Assembly: GCA_021790935.1 (NCBI GenBank)
Contig: JAJYFL010000006.1
Span: 62,001 to 126,000 of the forward strand
Source of the DNA: a bacterium
Lineage (GTDB): Bacteria; Vulcanimicrobiota; Vulcanimicrobiia; Vulcanimicrobiales; Vulcanimicrobiaceae
DNA length: 64,000 bases
Direction: 5' to 3'
In this document: one piece after another, positions 45,516 to 53,542 of the stretch
Numbering within the stretch: the first letter of the stretch is position 1
Layout of the letters: each line of letters opens with the position of its first letter
Notes under the pieces: generated by a model
The model's database searches: none
The model's input: only the letters and a program-made list of their open reading frames with translations
What the model was told of the DNA's origin: nothing
Made by a program: the position numbers and the translations under genes

Positions 45516-45539
45516 GTTCGATTCCCGTTGGCGCTACCA
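45516..45539 (+). other. tRNA 3'-end fragment, probable attachment site
   Basis: GTTCGATTCCCGTTGGCGCT followed by ACCA looks like the T-loop, acceptor strand and CCA end of a tRNA, but the upstream ~50 bases cannot fold into the rest of one. The stop codon of the integrase remnant lies inside it on the other strand. This is the usual geometry of an integrase attachment site at the edge of an integrated element. Confidence 0.65.
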
Positions 45540-45779
45540 TTGAAAACCCATAAGCACGGGGTTTTTTCGTTGGTGCGGTTGTGATTGGCCCACATCGGCT
45601 TTCTCGAAGACGGCATCGAGGCGATCGGCAGCCTCGGACTCGAGCCCGCCGAGAACGTGCGTGTACGGGTCGGCGGTGGTCGAGATCGTCGTATGCCCGA
45701 GCAGGTCTGAAACGACCTTGAGGCTCGTCCCGGCCCGTAGCTGGACCGAGGCGAACGTATCGGTGCGCCACGGTTCGCA
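45534..45779 (-). pseudogene. Tyrosine integrase, C-terminal remnant
   Basis: 81 codons read on the minus strand include WRTDTFASVQLRAGTSLKVV, then SDLLGHTTISTTADPYTHVL, matching the catalytic C-terminus of phage-type tyrosine recombinases (Arg of the HxLR-box region, GH, and the nucleophilic Tyr before THV). The N-terminal and core-binding domains are absent: no related codons are seen above 45790. It is the relic of the integrase that brought in, or once bordered, the island. Confidence 0.75.
45543..45567 (+). terminator. Rho-independent terminator
   Basis: AAAACCC (45543-45549) pairs with GGGTTTT (45559-45565), and the T-run continues. It sits where a tRNA terminator would be and would also stop transcription from the res gene. 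Confidence 0.6.
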
Positions 45780-45848
45780 TGGAGAGCGGAATCTCGCGAC
45801 GCGCTCGCCATCAGCCGAAAACTCGGCAAAGCGACAATGAAGTCGCGG

Positions 45849-46889
45849 TTAGAGCAGCGGCAGCTGCTCGCTGCCGCGCGCCGCGAGCGCCGCCGCGCGC
45901 GTTCCCAGCAAACGCACGGGGACGCCGCGCACGCCGGCTCGGCGCAGGCAGACCATCGCCGCACGAAATATCCGTGCCGGGTCAGCGGTCGGTTCGGTGA
46001 GGTTGGTTTGCCGCACGAGCGTGGAAAAATCCGCTCGCTTGAGCTTTATGCCGATGCTGCGAGCCGATAGCCCTTCACGCGCCAGCTTCGCTGCGATCTC
46101 TTTCGCTTGCACGCGTAACAGATCCACCAGCACGCCAACCTCGCGCACGTCGTATTCGAAGGTCTCCTCGGTCGAGATCGATTTGGTTTCCCGCTCGGGC
46201 CGAACGTCACGGCGATCGATTCCGCGCGCGAGGTCGCGCACTTCCGCGCCCCACGACCCGAACGCCACGCGGAGCTCCGCGTCGCCGAGCTTCGCAACGT
46301 CGCCGATGGTTTCGATCCCGCACAGACGCAGCCGCGCCTGCGTCTTGGGCCCGACGCCCCACAAGCACCCTACGGGCAAGGGGGCGAGAAATGCCGCTTC
46401 GTCTCCCGGCGCAAGCCCCTTCAGGCCGTTGGGCTTGCAGGCGTCCGAGAGTATCTTGGCAACCATCTTGCCGCTTGCGACGCCCGCGCTCACGGTGAGT
46501 TGCGTGGCGGCGTAGATCTCCGCGCGCATCGCTTTCGCGAGTTCGATCGCCTCACCGAGAGCGCACTCGCCGAAATCGACAAAGGCTTCGTCGAGCGACA
46601 GACTCTCGACCGGATGCCCGCGCCGGGCGAGGACCGCGAAGATCTCGCGCGACGCGTTGCGATAGGCCTGCATGTTCGGCGGAACGACGACCAAATGCGG
46701 GCAGGCTTGCAGCGCGCGATAGAGCGGTATCGCAGATCGAACGCCGAAGGGCCTGGCTTCGTACGAAGCGGTGAGCACGACGGCGCGGCGGCCGCTACCC
46801 GCAATAGCCACGGGCTTGCCGCGCAGGCTCGGATCGTCCCGAACGGCTACGCCGGCATAGAACGCGTCGACGTCAAAGTGCGCGATCAT
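45849..46889 (-). CDS. dinB: DNA polymerase IV (Y family)
   Basis: Translesion polymerase. ATG 46889 gives MIAHFDVDAFYAGVAVRDDP, the standard N-terminus; the open frame further upstream is antisense to or overlaps nfo and is not homologous. SLDEAFVDF carries the catalytic Asp-Glu pair and VSAGVASGKMVAKILSD follows. 346 aa. The C-terminal end lacks an obvious QLxLF-type clamp motif, but QLPLL at the very end fits a beta-clamp-binding peptide. Overlaps nfo by 17 bases. Confidence 0.93.
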   Translation of the reverse strand: MIAHFDVDAFYAGVAVRDDPSLRGKPVAIAGSGRRAVVLTASYEARPFGVRSAIPLYRALQACPHLVVVPPNMQAYRNASREIFAVLARRGHPVESLSLDEAFVDFGECALGEAIELAKAMRAEIYAATQLTVSAGVASGKMVAKILSDACKPNGLKGLAPGDEAAFLAPLPVGCLWGVGPKTQARLRLCGIETIGDVAKLGDAELRVAFGSWGAEVRDLARGIDRRDVRPERETKSISTEETFEYDVREVGVLVDLLRVQAKEIAAKLAREGLSARSIGIKLKRADFSTLVRQTNLTEPTADPARIFRAAMVCLRRAGVRGVPVRLLGTRAAALAARGSEQLPLL

Positions 46890-47718
46890 CGAAGAGCGCG
46901 CGGATCGCCGCCATGTTGCGCGCGTCGTCCTCCTCCTCGCCCGGCGTTTCGAGGATCGCGGTCTTTCCGCGCAGATCGGGCCGCGCGCTAAGCGCCCGAA
47001 AGCCTTCGATGCCGATGAGACCACGCCCGATGTGCCAATGGCGGTCGCGATTGCCGCCCAGGGGCACCTCGGTATCGTTGAAGTGAAAGACGTGAACGCG
47101 GTCGAGGCCGATTCGTTCGGCGACTTCTTCGACGAACGCGTCGACGCCGCTTTGCGAGCCGATCTCGTAACCGGCCGCCCATGCGTGCGCGGTATCCAGG
47201 CATACGCCGAGCTGCGGATGGTCGATCGCTTTGATGAACCGCCCGAGTTCTTCGAGCGTGCCGCCGCAGAGCGAACCCGCGCCGGCCGAGTTCTCGAGCA
47301 CGAGGTAGACGCCTGGAGCGATTTCGGCGAGCGCCGCTTCAAGCAGCGCGCAGGCCGCGTCGAAACCCTCGCCGCGATCGCGCTTACCGTACGAACCAAG
47401 ATGCGTGTTCACGTAGCGGATCCCGCCTATAGCGGCCACTTCGAGATCGTACTTCAACAGGCGCAGCGAGCCGCCGGCGATCTTCGGGTCCTCGCTCGCC
47501 AGGTTGATAAGGTATGACGTGTGAATGACGCAAGGATCGATGCCCGCCTCCGCGCGCAGGCGCGCGAACGCAGCTAACCCTTCGAGATCGATCGGAGACG
47601 TTCGGTAACTGCGCGGGTTGCCGGCAAATATCTGTATGGCCGTGCAGCCCAAACGGCGTGCGTATTCCACGGCGGCCCGATAGCCGTCTCCGACGCGTAC
47701 GTGTACTCCGATGCGCAC
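46873..47718 (-). CDS. nfo: Endonuclease IV (apurinic/apyrimidinic)
   Basis: TIM-barrel zinc AP endonuclease of base excision repair. RIGVHVRVGDGYRAAVEYA at the start, IHTSYLINLAS, LENSAGAGSLCGGTLEEL, CLDTAHAWAAGYEI and VHVFHFNDTEVPLGGNRDRH supply the metal-binding His, Glu and Asp residues. 281 aa is normal. It lies between scpB (three bases away) and dinB. Confidence 0.96.
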   Translation of the reverse strand: MRIGVHVRVGDGYRAAVEYARRLGCTAIQIFAGNPRSYRTSPIDLEGLAAFARLRAEAGIDPCVIHTSYLINLASEDPKIAGGSLRLLKYDLEVAAIGGIRYVNTHLGSYGKRDRGEGFDAACALLEAALAEIAPGVYLVLENSAGAGSLCGGTLEELGRFIKAIDHPQLGVCLDTAHAWAAGYEIGSQSGVDAFVEEVAERIGLDRVHVFHFNDTEVPLGGNRDRHWHIGRGLIGIEGFRALSARPDLRGKTAILETPGEEEDDARNMAAIRALFDDRAL

Positions 47719-47721
47719 GTA

Positions 47722-48315
47722 CTACTCCGGCGCCGGCGGTGCGTGGGCGGTGACGGCCGCAGTCAGTAGTTCGAGTTCGAGGGGTTGCCCGTGCTCGAGC
47801 TCCATCTCCGGAAGATCGTCGAGCGATCGCAGTCCGAACGATTCCAAGAACCCCGGAGTCGTCTTATAGAGCAGCGGGCGGCCAACGACGTCCTTGCGGC
47901 CGGCTTCGACGATCAAGCCCTTGTCGAGCAGCGTCGAGACGACGCTATCCGAAGCGACTCCGCGGATAGACTCGATCTCGCCTTTGGTAACCGGCTGCAT
48001 GTACGCTACGATCGCAAGCGTCTCGAGAGCGGGCGTAGAGAGGTTGCTCCTCGGAGGCAACAGGTACGCTTCGACGACGTCGCGTGCGAGCGGTGCGGTG
48101 GCGAAGCGGTAGCCGCCCGCGACCTCGCGGACGACGACGCCGCGCTCCGCGTATGCCGCTTCGATCCGCGCGAGCGCGGTCGCGACTTCGAGCTCTCCCG
48201 CCCGGACGAGTTTCGCAATCTGCTTTATCGTGAGCGGCTCGCCGGCGACGAAGAGCAACGCTTCGATCGGGCGGTCCAACTCGCCGGCGGCCCGCATTTC
48301 GTCCGGGGCCGTCAT
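47722..48315 (-). CDS. scpB: Segregation and condensation protein B
   Basis: Winged-helix kleisin-interacting subunit of the SMC-ScpAB condensin. ATG 48315 overlaps the scpA stop (ATGA), giving 197 aa. IEALLFVAGEPLTIKQIAKL, ETLAIVAYMQPVTKGEIESI-type helix and GRPLLYKTTPGFLESFGL are family hallmarks. Confidence 0.95.
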   Translation of the reverse strand: MTAPDEMRAAGELDRPIEALLFVAGEPLTIKQIAKLVRAGELEVATALARIEAAYAERGVVVREVAGGYRFATAPLARDVVEAYLLPPRSNLSTPALETLAIVAYMQPVTKGEIESIRGVASDSVVSTLLDKGLIVEAGRKDVVGRPLLYKTTPGFLESFGLRSLDDLPEMELEHGQPLELELLTAAVTAHAPPAPE

Positions 48316-49070
48316 GCGTTGGAAAGGATTAAGAAGATGCGAATATCGTCGAACAACTCGGGCTGATCGTAGCCGACGCGGTGACGGCGAATGAGTTCGA
48401 GGATCGCGAGAAACGTTACGATGATCTGCTCGCGGAGCATGCCCAACTCGTTGCACAGCGCCGAGAATCGGACCTCGCCGCTCTCTCGCACGCGACGCAT
48501 GATGTAGTCCATCGAGGCCATCAGCGAGATGCGCTCGCGGGCTACGGTGCGCTTCTCGGGGCGGGCCGACTGCAGCATCGTGAGAAAGGCTCGCGTCAAG
48601 CGCTCCGGATCGATGCGGTAGCGCTGTTGCAAGTCGCTTGCCGGGTCGCCCGATTCGCGATAATAGAAGGATGCCGCCTCGAGCTGCCTTGCGCGCAGAT
48701 CTTGCCCGATCTCGCGGTACTTTGAGTACGCGATCAGGCGTTGCCGCAAGCGTTCCTCGACCTGTTCGGGCGTCTCGGCCTGGTCGTCGACGAACTCGCT
48801 CGGGATCGGCGGCAAGAGAGCCTTGGACTTCAAGAAGACCAGCGTGGCTGCCATTACCAAATACTCCGCGGCAACCTCGACGTCGAGCGCTTCCATCATG
48901 GAGATATAGGCAAGAAACTGTTCGGCAACCGTCGCCAGCGGAACGGTTGCGATGTCGAGCTGCCGCTCCTTCACCAGGTGCAGCAACAGGTCGAGCGGAC
49001 CGTCGAAGACCTCGAGCGAGACGCGGCATGCGGCTTCGGCCGGCGGATGCGCCAGGTCTTGCGCTATCAA
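48312..49070 (-). CDS. scpA: Segregation and condensation protein A (kleisin)
   Basis: Kleisin subunit bridging SMC heads. FDGPLDLLLHLVKERQLDIA is the N-terminal SMC-neck motif, and AAEYLVMAATLVFLKSKALLP follows. The C-terminal winged helix ends in QPELFDDIRIFL. 252 aa. Coupled by overlaps to the Nudix gene before and scpB after it. Confidence 0.95.
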   Translation of the reverse strand: MIAQDLAHPPAEAACRVSLEVFDGPLDLLLHLVKERQLDIATVPLATVAEQFLAYISMMEALDVEVAAEYLVMAATLVFLKSKALLPPIPSEFVDDQAETPEQVEERLRQRLIAYSKYREIGQDLRARQLEAASFYYRESGDPASDLQQRYRIDPERLTRAFLTMLQSARPEKRTVARERISLMASMDYIMRRVRESGEVRFSALCNELGMLREQIIVTFLAILELIRRHRVGYDQPELFDDIRIFLILSNA

Positions 49071-49546
49071 GACGTTCTCTGTTCCGCCGTCCTTGCGAAC
49101 TCCGGCACGTCGCCGAAGGCCATCGGGTTAGCCTGCAGGTAGTCGAGCCCGAGATCTACCAGGCGCTTTTCGTTGACGTATTTGAGGGCCTTTCTAGCGG
49201 CCGCTACGTCGAACCACTGGGCTTCGTCAACCTCGTGGTCGTGGTTGGCGGTGTCGCCCGAAAGATACCGCATCAGGTAGAAGGTCACGGATTTCTTGTG
49301 CTTCGCGCGGTTGAAGTAGAACCAGTACGAGATCTCGTTGAGCTTGGTGAGAATCTCACCCCAGCACCCCGTCTCCTCGCGGACCTCGCGCAGCGCCGCC
49401 TGCTCGTGCGACTCGCGCGCCTCGACATGCCCTTTGGGCAGCGTCCAGATGCGCGGCGTGCCGCGGCCGATCAGCAGCGCGTCGAAGCTCGACTCGCGCC
49501 GGCGCAGCACGAGTCCACCAGACGAAAATTCATACTTAACACGCAT
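49067..49546 (-). CDS. Nudix hydrolase
   Basis: 159 aa. The Nudix box reads GHVEARESHEQAALREVREE followed by TG, with the full GX5EX7REUXEEXGU pattern. SSGGLVLRRRESSFDALLIGRG and TPRIWTLPKG resemble diadenosine polyphosphate or 8-oxo-dGTP hydrolases. First gene of the scpA-scpB-nfo-dinB operon, consistent with a nucleotide clean-up role, which is inferred. Confidence 0.88.
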   Translation of the reverse strand: MRVKYEFSSGGLVLRRRESSFDALLIGRGTPRIWTLPKGHVEARESHEQAALREVREETGCWGEILTKLNEISYWFYFNRAKHKKSVTFYLMRYLSGDTANHDHEVDEAQWFDVAAARKALKYVNEKRLVDLGLDYLQANPMAFGDVPEFARTAEQRTS

Positions 49547-49571
49547 CGTAAACGCCCCTGAAGGACCGCAA

Positions 49572-49609
49572 AGGCGCCCCGGCGGCGCCTCCTGATTACC
49601 TCAATTATA
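49572..49609 (-). promoter_or_regulatory. Probable promoter -10 box and leader hairpin of the nudix-scp operon
   Basis: Read on the minus strand, TATAAT lies at 49609-49604, about 60 bases before the Nudix start; no strong -35 box is seen. The leader holds a 7-bp GC hairpin (49572-49578 with 49584-49590, loop of 5). Confidence 0.35.
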
Positions 49610-49667
49610 GCGCCCGCCACCAAGAAGAGCCTGCCGAAAGGAGGGTCCTTTTTTCAGGATGCGCCGG

Positions 49668-50198
49668 CTATGGGCTCGCTCCTACAGCGCTCGGGCAGGG
49701 CAGCGTGCGCGACTCACCGGCGCGGCCGGCGGAGAAGGTGACGACGGCGGCGCCGGGCGACGGAACGGGGCAGGGGGGCTCGCTAGCCAGGAAGGAGCCC
49801 GGGGCGTACGAACCGCTGGCGGCGGTCGCGTATCCGGCGCTCGAGAAAAAGATCGCAAAGGGCGGGCGGCCGACATTTTCCGCCCGGACCTCGGCTCGCA
49901 GGCGGACCGGCGCAAGACTCGTCGCCCTCATCGCCCCGCCGTTCGGGCGCCCGGCGTAGAGCCTCGCGGTCGTCCCCGCGCCGCCGCCTCCGGAGACGAA
50001 GGCCAGCGTCGCGCCGTTCCCGCTGGAGGCCGCGACCGCGCGCGCCGCGGCGACCAGCGCATCGAAGCGGGTGGCATCGGAGCGCACCGCAAACGGCCGC
50101 GAGCCAAGCGCGATCGCCCCGACGGCCAATAGGAAGGCGGCGAGGATGCCCGTTGCCACCGTCACCTCCACGAGCGTGAAACCGCGAGAGCCCTGCAC
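49668..50198 (-). CDS. Type IV prepilin-like / pseudopilin protein
   Basis: 176 aa with a class III signal peptide: MQGSRG then FTLVEVTVATGILAAFLLAV, that is, a cleavage site after Gly6, Phe at +1 and Glu at +5. The rest is Gly/Ala-rich and unassigned, with two cysteines near the C-terminus. No pilus-assembly genes lie close by; it follows gcvPB by 36 bases. Probably a minor pseudopilin. Confidence 0.75.
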   Translation of the reverse strand: MQGSRGFTLVEVTVATGILAAFLLAVGAIALGSRPFAVRSDATRFDALVAAARAVAASSGNGATLAFVSGGGGAGTTARLYAGRPNGGAMRATSLAPVRLRAEVRAENVGRPPFAIFFSSAGYATAASGSYAPGSFLASEPPCPVPSPGAAVVTFSAGRAGESRTLPCPSAVGASP

Positions 50199-50234
50199 GT
50201 CGAGAGTAGTGCCCCGCAGCGGCGCCGCCGCGGA

Positions 50235-51761
50235 CTAGTTGGGGTTGGCCGGAGTCTCCGCGTGCGGATACCAGCGCAGATCGGGCTGGCGGGCGGCGCG
50301 GGTTTCGTCGAGGCGGCCGACGACGGTGCGCTCGGGCGCGGCAAGAATCGTGCCCGGATCGCTCTTCGCGAGCGAGACGATCTCGCGCAGAGCTGCGACG
50401 AACTCGTCGAGCGTCTCCTTCGACTCGGTCTCGGTCGGCTCGATCATCAGAGCCTCCGCGACGATCAGCGGGAAGTAGATCGTCGGCGCCATGAAGCCTC
50501 GGTCGAGCAGCGCCTTCGCTATATCGAGCGCCTTCACGCCGGTCTCGCGCTTCAGGGCTTGCGCGGAGGCGACGAACTCGTGCCGGCAGATCTCGTCGTA
50601 TGGCGTATCCAAGAAGTCGCGCACGCGCACGCGAAGGTAATTTGCGTTGAGTACCGCCAGCTGCGATACCGCTGCGAGCCCTTCGGCGCCGTTGGCGTAG
50701 ATGTAGGCAAGCGCCCGTACGGCGTGCGCGAAGTTCGACCAGAACGAACGCACCGGTCCGACCGAATGCGGAAGGTCGAAGTCGAGCCGGAACTCCATCC
50801 GGTCGCTCGGCGCGGCGCTCGGATCCGCACCCGCTTTGGCCCGCGCGCGCACGTACGGTATCGGCAGGTACTCGACCAGGTGCGCCGCCACGCCCACGGG
50901 GCCGTGGCCGGCGCCGCCTCCACCATGCGGTATCGTGAAGGTCTTGTGCAGGTTCAGGTGCATGAGATCGAACCCCATGTCGCCGGGGCGGGCGTTGCCC
51001 ATCAGGGCGTTGGCGTTCGCGCCGTCGTAATACATCAAGCCGCCGGCCTCGTGTACGGCCCGCGAAATCTCGTGAATGTGGTCTTCGAAAAGACCGAGCG
51101 TGTTGGGATTGGTCATCATGCAGACCGCCGTATCCGCACCGAGGACGTTCTTCAACGCGTCGACGCTCACGCGGCCGCGCGCGTCGCTGCGTAGAGAGAG
51201 CACCTTGAAGCCGCACATCGCTGCGGAGGCGGGGTTGGTTCCGTGCGCCGTATCCGGAACGATTACCGTTCCGCGCCGCGTCTCCCCACGGTCCTTGAAG
51301 TACTTCTTCGCGATCAGCAGCGCGGTCAACTCGGCGTGCGCGCCGGCCGACGGGTTGAGCGAGAATGCCGCCATGCCGAAAAGCGAGCACAGGCTGCGCT
51401 CGAGCTCCCACATGATCTGCAGCGCTCCTTGCGCGAGATCGTCGGGCGTCCACGGGTGGAGATCGCGCAGCGCGGGCAACTCCGCCATCGCGTCGTTAAC
51501 GCGCGGGTTGTACTTCATCGTGCACGATCCGAGAGGATAGAAGCCCAGGTCGATGCCGAACGTACGCGCAGAGAGCCGCGTAAAATGCCGGACCACATCG
51601 AGCTCGGTATTGTCCGGCAACGGCAGGTCGGCCCGTAACGCCTCCGGCGGCAGAAAACCGGTCGGCGCGCCGCCGCTCTCGACGTAGCGGCTGCCTCGAC
51701 CTTCTTGACCCTGCTCGAAGATTATCGGCGAGAAGGTGTGATCAGACGCGAGCCGGGACAT
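50235..51761 (-). CDS. gcvPB: Glycine dehydrogenase (decarboxylating) subunit 2
   Basis: PLP-bearing half of the split P-protein of the glycine cleavage system. The PLP lysine lies in LNLHKTFTIPHGGGGAG. Also seen: YPLGSCTMKYNPRVND and VPDTAHGTNPASAAM. 508 aa is normal for GcvPB. Overlaps gcvPA by 20 bases. Confidence 0.97.
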   Translation of the reverse strand: MSRLASDHTFSPIIFEQGQEGRGSRYVESGGAPTGFLPPEALRADLPLPDNTELDVVRHFTRLSARTFGIDLGFYPLGSCTMKYNPRVNDAMAELPALRDLHPWTPDDLAQGALQIMWELERSLCSLFGMAAFSLNPSAGAHAELTALLIAKKYFKDRGETRRGTVIVPDTAHGTNPASAAMCGFKVLSLRSDARGRVSVDALKNVLGADTAVCMMTNPNTLGLFEDHIHEISRAVHEAGGLMYYDGANANALMGNARPGDMGFDLMHLNLHKTFTIPHGGGGAGHGPVGVAAHLVEYLPIPYVRARAKAGADPSAAPSDRMEFRLDFDLPHSVGPVRSFWSNFAHAVRALAYIYANGAEGLAAVSQLAVLNANYLRVRVRDFLDTPYDEICRHEFVASAQALKRETGVKALDIAKALLDRGFMAPTIYFPLIVAEALMIEPTETESKETLDEFVAALREIVSLAKSDPGTILAAPERTVVGRLDETRAARQPDLRWYPHAETPANPN

Positions 51762-53103
51762 CGAGCACCTCGTTCAGCGCGGCGTGCAGTGCCTGGATAT
51801 CGCCGGCCGACGTGAGCTCCGTCGCCGTCATCAGGATGCAGTTTGCATATTCGGGATAGAAGCGGCCCAGATCGATGCCGCCCAGGATTCCGCGCCCTTT
51901 CAGCCGGTCGAGAACCTCCCCGGCCGGCCGGCCGACGTTCACTACGACCTCGTTGAAGAACGGAGCGTCGAACTCGAGCGCGCAGCCCTGCAGCGAGGCA
52001 ACGCTCGCCGCGAGTTCGCGCGAGCGCTTGAGGTTCGCCGACGCGACGTCCTGCAGGCCGCTCTTCCCCAGCAGCGCGAGGTATATCGTCGCTATCAGCG
52101 CACAGTGGGCTTGATTCGTGCATATATTGCTGGTCGCGCGCTCGCGGCGGATGTGCTGCTCGCGGGCCTGAAGCGTGAGAACGTACGCTTCGTTTCCGCC
52201 CGCGTCGACGGTCTTACCGACGAGACGGCCTGGGATGCGCCGCATATGTTCTTTGGTGGTGGCCATAAAGCCGAGGTAAGGTCCGCCGTACGCGGTCGCG
52301 ACGCCGAAACTTTGGCCCTCGCCTACGGCGATCTGCGCGCCCCACGATGCGGGAGTGGCGAGCACCGCTAGAGCGATGGCCTCCGCGACGACGGCGATCG
52401 AGACCGTTCCGCTCGCGGCGATCGCCGACTGCGCGGCGGCGTCGGGTACGTCGAGATTGCCGAAGAAGTTCGGCGATTGGAGCGCTACGCAAGCATAGGT
52501 TCCCTCGGCCACCAGCGCCTGCAGGGCGGCAAGGTCCGTCGTCCCGTTCGCGGTTACGGGAATCTCGTCGAGTTCGACATCCAGGCCGTCGCAATAGGTC
52601 TGCAGCACCGCGCGATAGTTGGGATTGACCGCCCGCGAAACCAGCGCACGCTTGCGGCCGTTCGCGTGTATCGACATGATCGTCGCCTCCGCCAGAGCCG
52701 TCGCGCCGTCGTAGACGGAGGCGTTGGCGACATCCAGACCCGTCAGCAGGCAGACGTAGGTCTGCCACTCGTAGATCGCCTGCAGGTAGCCTTGGGAGAC
52801 CTCCGCCTGATAGGGCGTGTAGGACGTGAGGAATTCGCCCCGCATCGCGAGCGACGCGATCGCCGGGGGCGTGTAGTGGCGGTAGCTCCCGCCGCCCAAG
52901 AACGAGATGTACGACGCGCCCACGTTCTTGCGGGCAAAATGCTCGAATCGCTTGACGATGCCGGCTTCGGGTAAGGCCGGGACGAGGTCGAGCCTCTCCC
53001 GCAGCGCGATCGCATCCGGCACGCGGACGAGATCGTCGAGCGAGTTCGCCCCGACGGTTTCAAGCATCTGCGCGATATCCCGCGGCGTATGTGGCGTATA
53101 CAT
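51742..53103 (-). CDS. gcvPA: Glycine dehydrogenase (decarboxylating) subunit 1
   Basis: Non-PLP half of the split P-protein. YTPHTPRDIAQMLETVG, SYTPYQAEVSQGYLQAIYEW and GEGQSFGVATAYGGPYLGFM are typical. 453 aa. Lies 33 bases after gcvH. Confidence 0.97.
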   Translation of the reverse strand: MYTPHTPRDIAQMLETVGANSLDDLVRVPDAIALRERLDLVPALPEAGIVKRFEHFARKNVGASYISFLGGGSYRHYTPPAIASLAMRGEFLTSYTPYQAEVSQGYLQAIYEWQTYVCLLTGLDVANASVYDGATALAEATIMSIHANGRKRALVSRAVNPNYRAVLQTYCDGLDVELDEIPVTANGTTDLAALQALVAEGTYACVALQSPNFFGNLDVPDAAAQSAIAASGTVSIAVVAEAIALAVLATPASWGAQIAVGEGQSFGVATAYGGPYLGFMATTKEHMRRIPGRLVGKTVDAGGNEAYVLTLQAREQHIRRERATSNICTNQAHCALIATIYLALLGKSGLQDVASANLKRSRELAASVASLQGCALEFDAPFFNEVVVNVGRPAGEVLDRLKGRGILGGIDLGRFYPEYANCILMTATELTSAGDIQALHAALNEVLDVPARV

Positions 53104-53136
53104 TCCTTCGACCCGTATTGACGGTGGTTGCGTGCG

Positions 53137-53526
53137 CTAGTGCGCTTCTTCGGCTATGAGCTGCTCGTAGGCGGACGGGGAGAGCAGGCGCGCCGTCTCC
53201 GACGCGTCGCTCAAGCGTACCTTGAGCATCCAACCTCCGGCAAATGGCTCGCGGTTGACAAGGGCCGGGTCGCCGTCGAGCTCGGTGTTGACCTCCACGA
53301 CCTCGCCTCCGACCGGCGTGAAGAGATCCGAGACGGCCTTCACCGATTCGACGACTCCGATGTTGCCGAACTGCACCACGTGCGCCCCGGTCTTCGGAAG
53401 TTCGACGTAGACGATGTCGCCGAGGGAACTTTGCGCGTATTCGGTGATGCCGACGGTCGCGATATCGCCGTCGATCTTCACCCATTCGTGTTCTTTGCTA
53501 TACAGCAGATTCTCGGGCTGCGCCAC
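53137..53526 (-). CDS. gcvH: Glycine cleavage system H protein
   Basis: Lipoyl carrier shuttling the aminomethyl group between P and T proteins. GTG 53526, preceded by AAGGAG, gives 129 aa starting MAQPENLLYSKEHEW. The lipoylated lysine is in VESVKAVSDL. TEYAQSSLGDIVYVELP is also conserved. Codons upstream in the same frame are inside gcvT and not part of it. Confidence 0.95.
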   Translation of the reverse strand: MAQPENLLYSKEHEWVKIDGDIATVGITEYAQSSLGDIVYVELPKTGAHVVQFGNIGVVESVKAVSDLFTPVGGEVVEVNTELDGDPALVNREPFAGGWMLKVRLSDASETARLLSPSAYEQLIAEEAH

Positions 53527-53542
53527 AGGCTGGACTCTCCTT

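Noticed and set aside
45464-45539. Complete tRNA gene at the island edge
   Set aside because: Only the T-loop and acceptor 3' strand are recognisable; the 5' acceptor strand and the D and anticodon arms do not fold.
47722-49029. Single 435-codon ScpB frame
   Set aside because: The first half is the scpA gene in another phase; ScpB similarity begins at ATG 48315.
49637-49657. Terminator AAAGGA-GGG-TCCTTT with T-run
   Set aside because: The T-run faces the plus strand, where no gene ends; the stem is only six weak pairs, so it was not listed.
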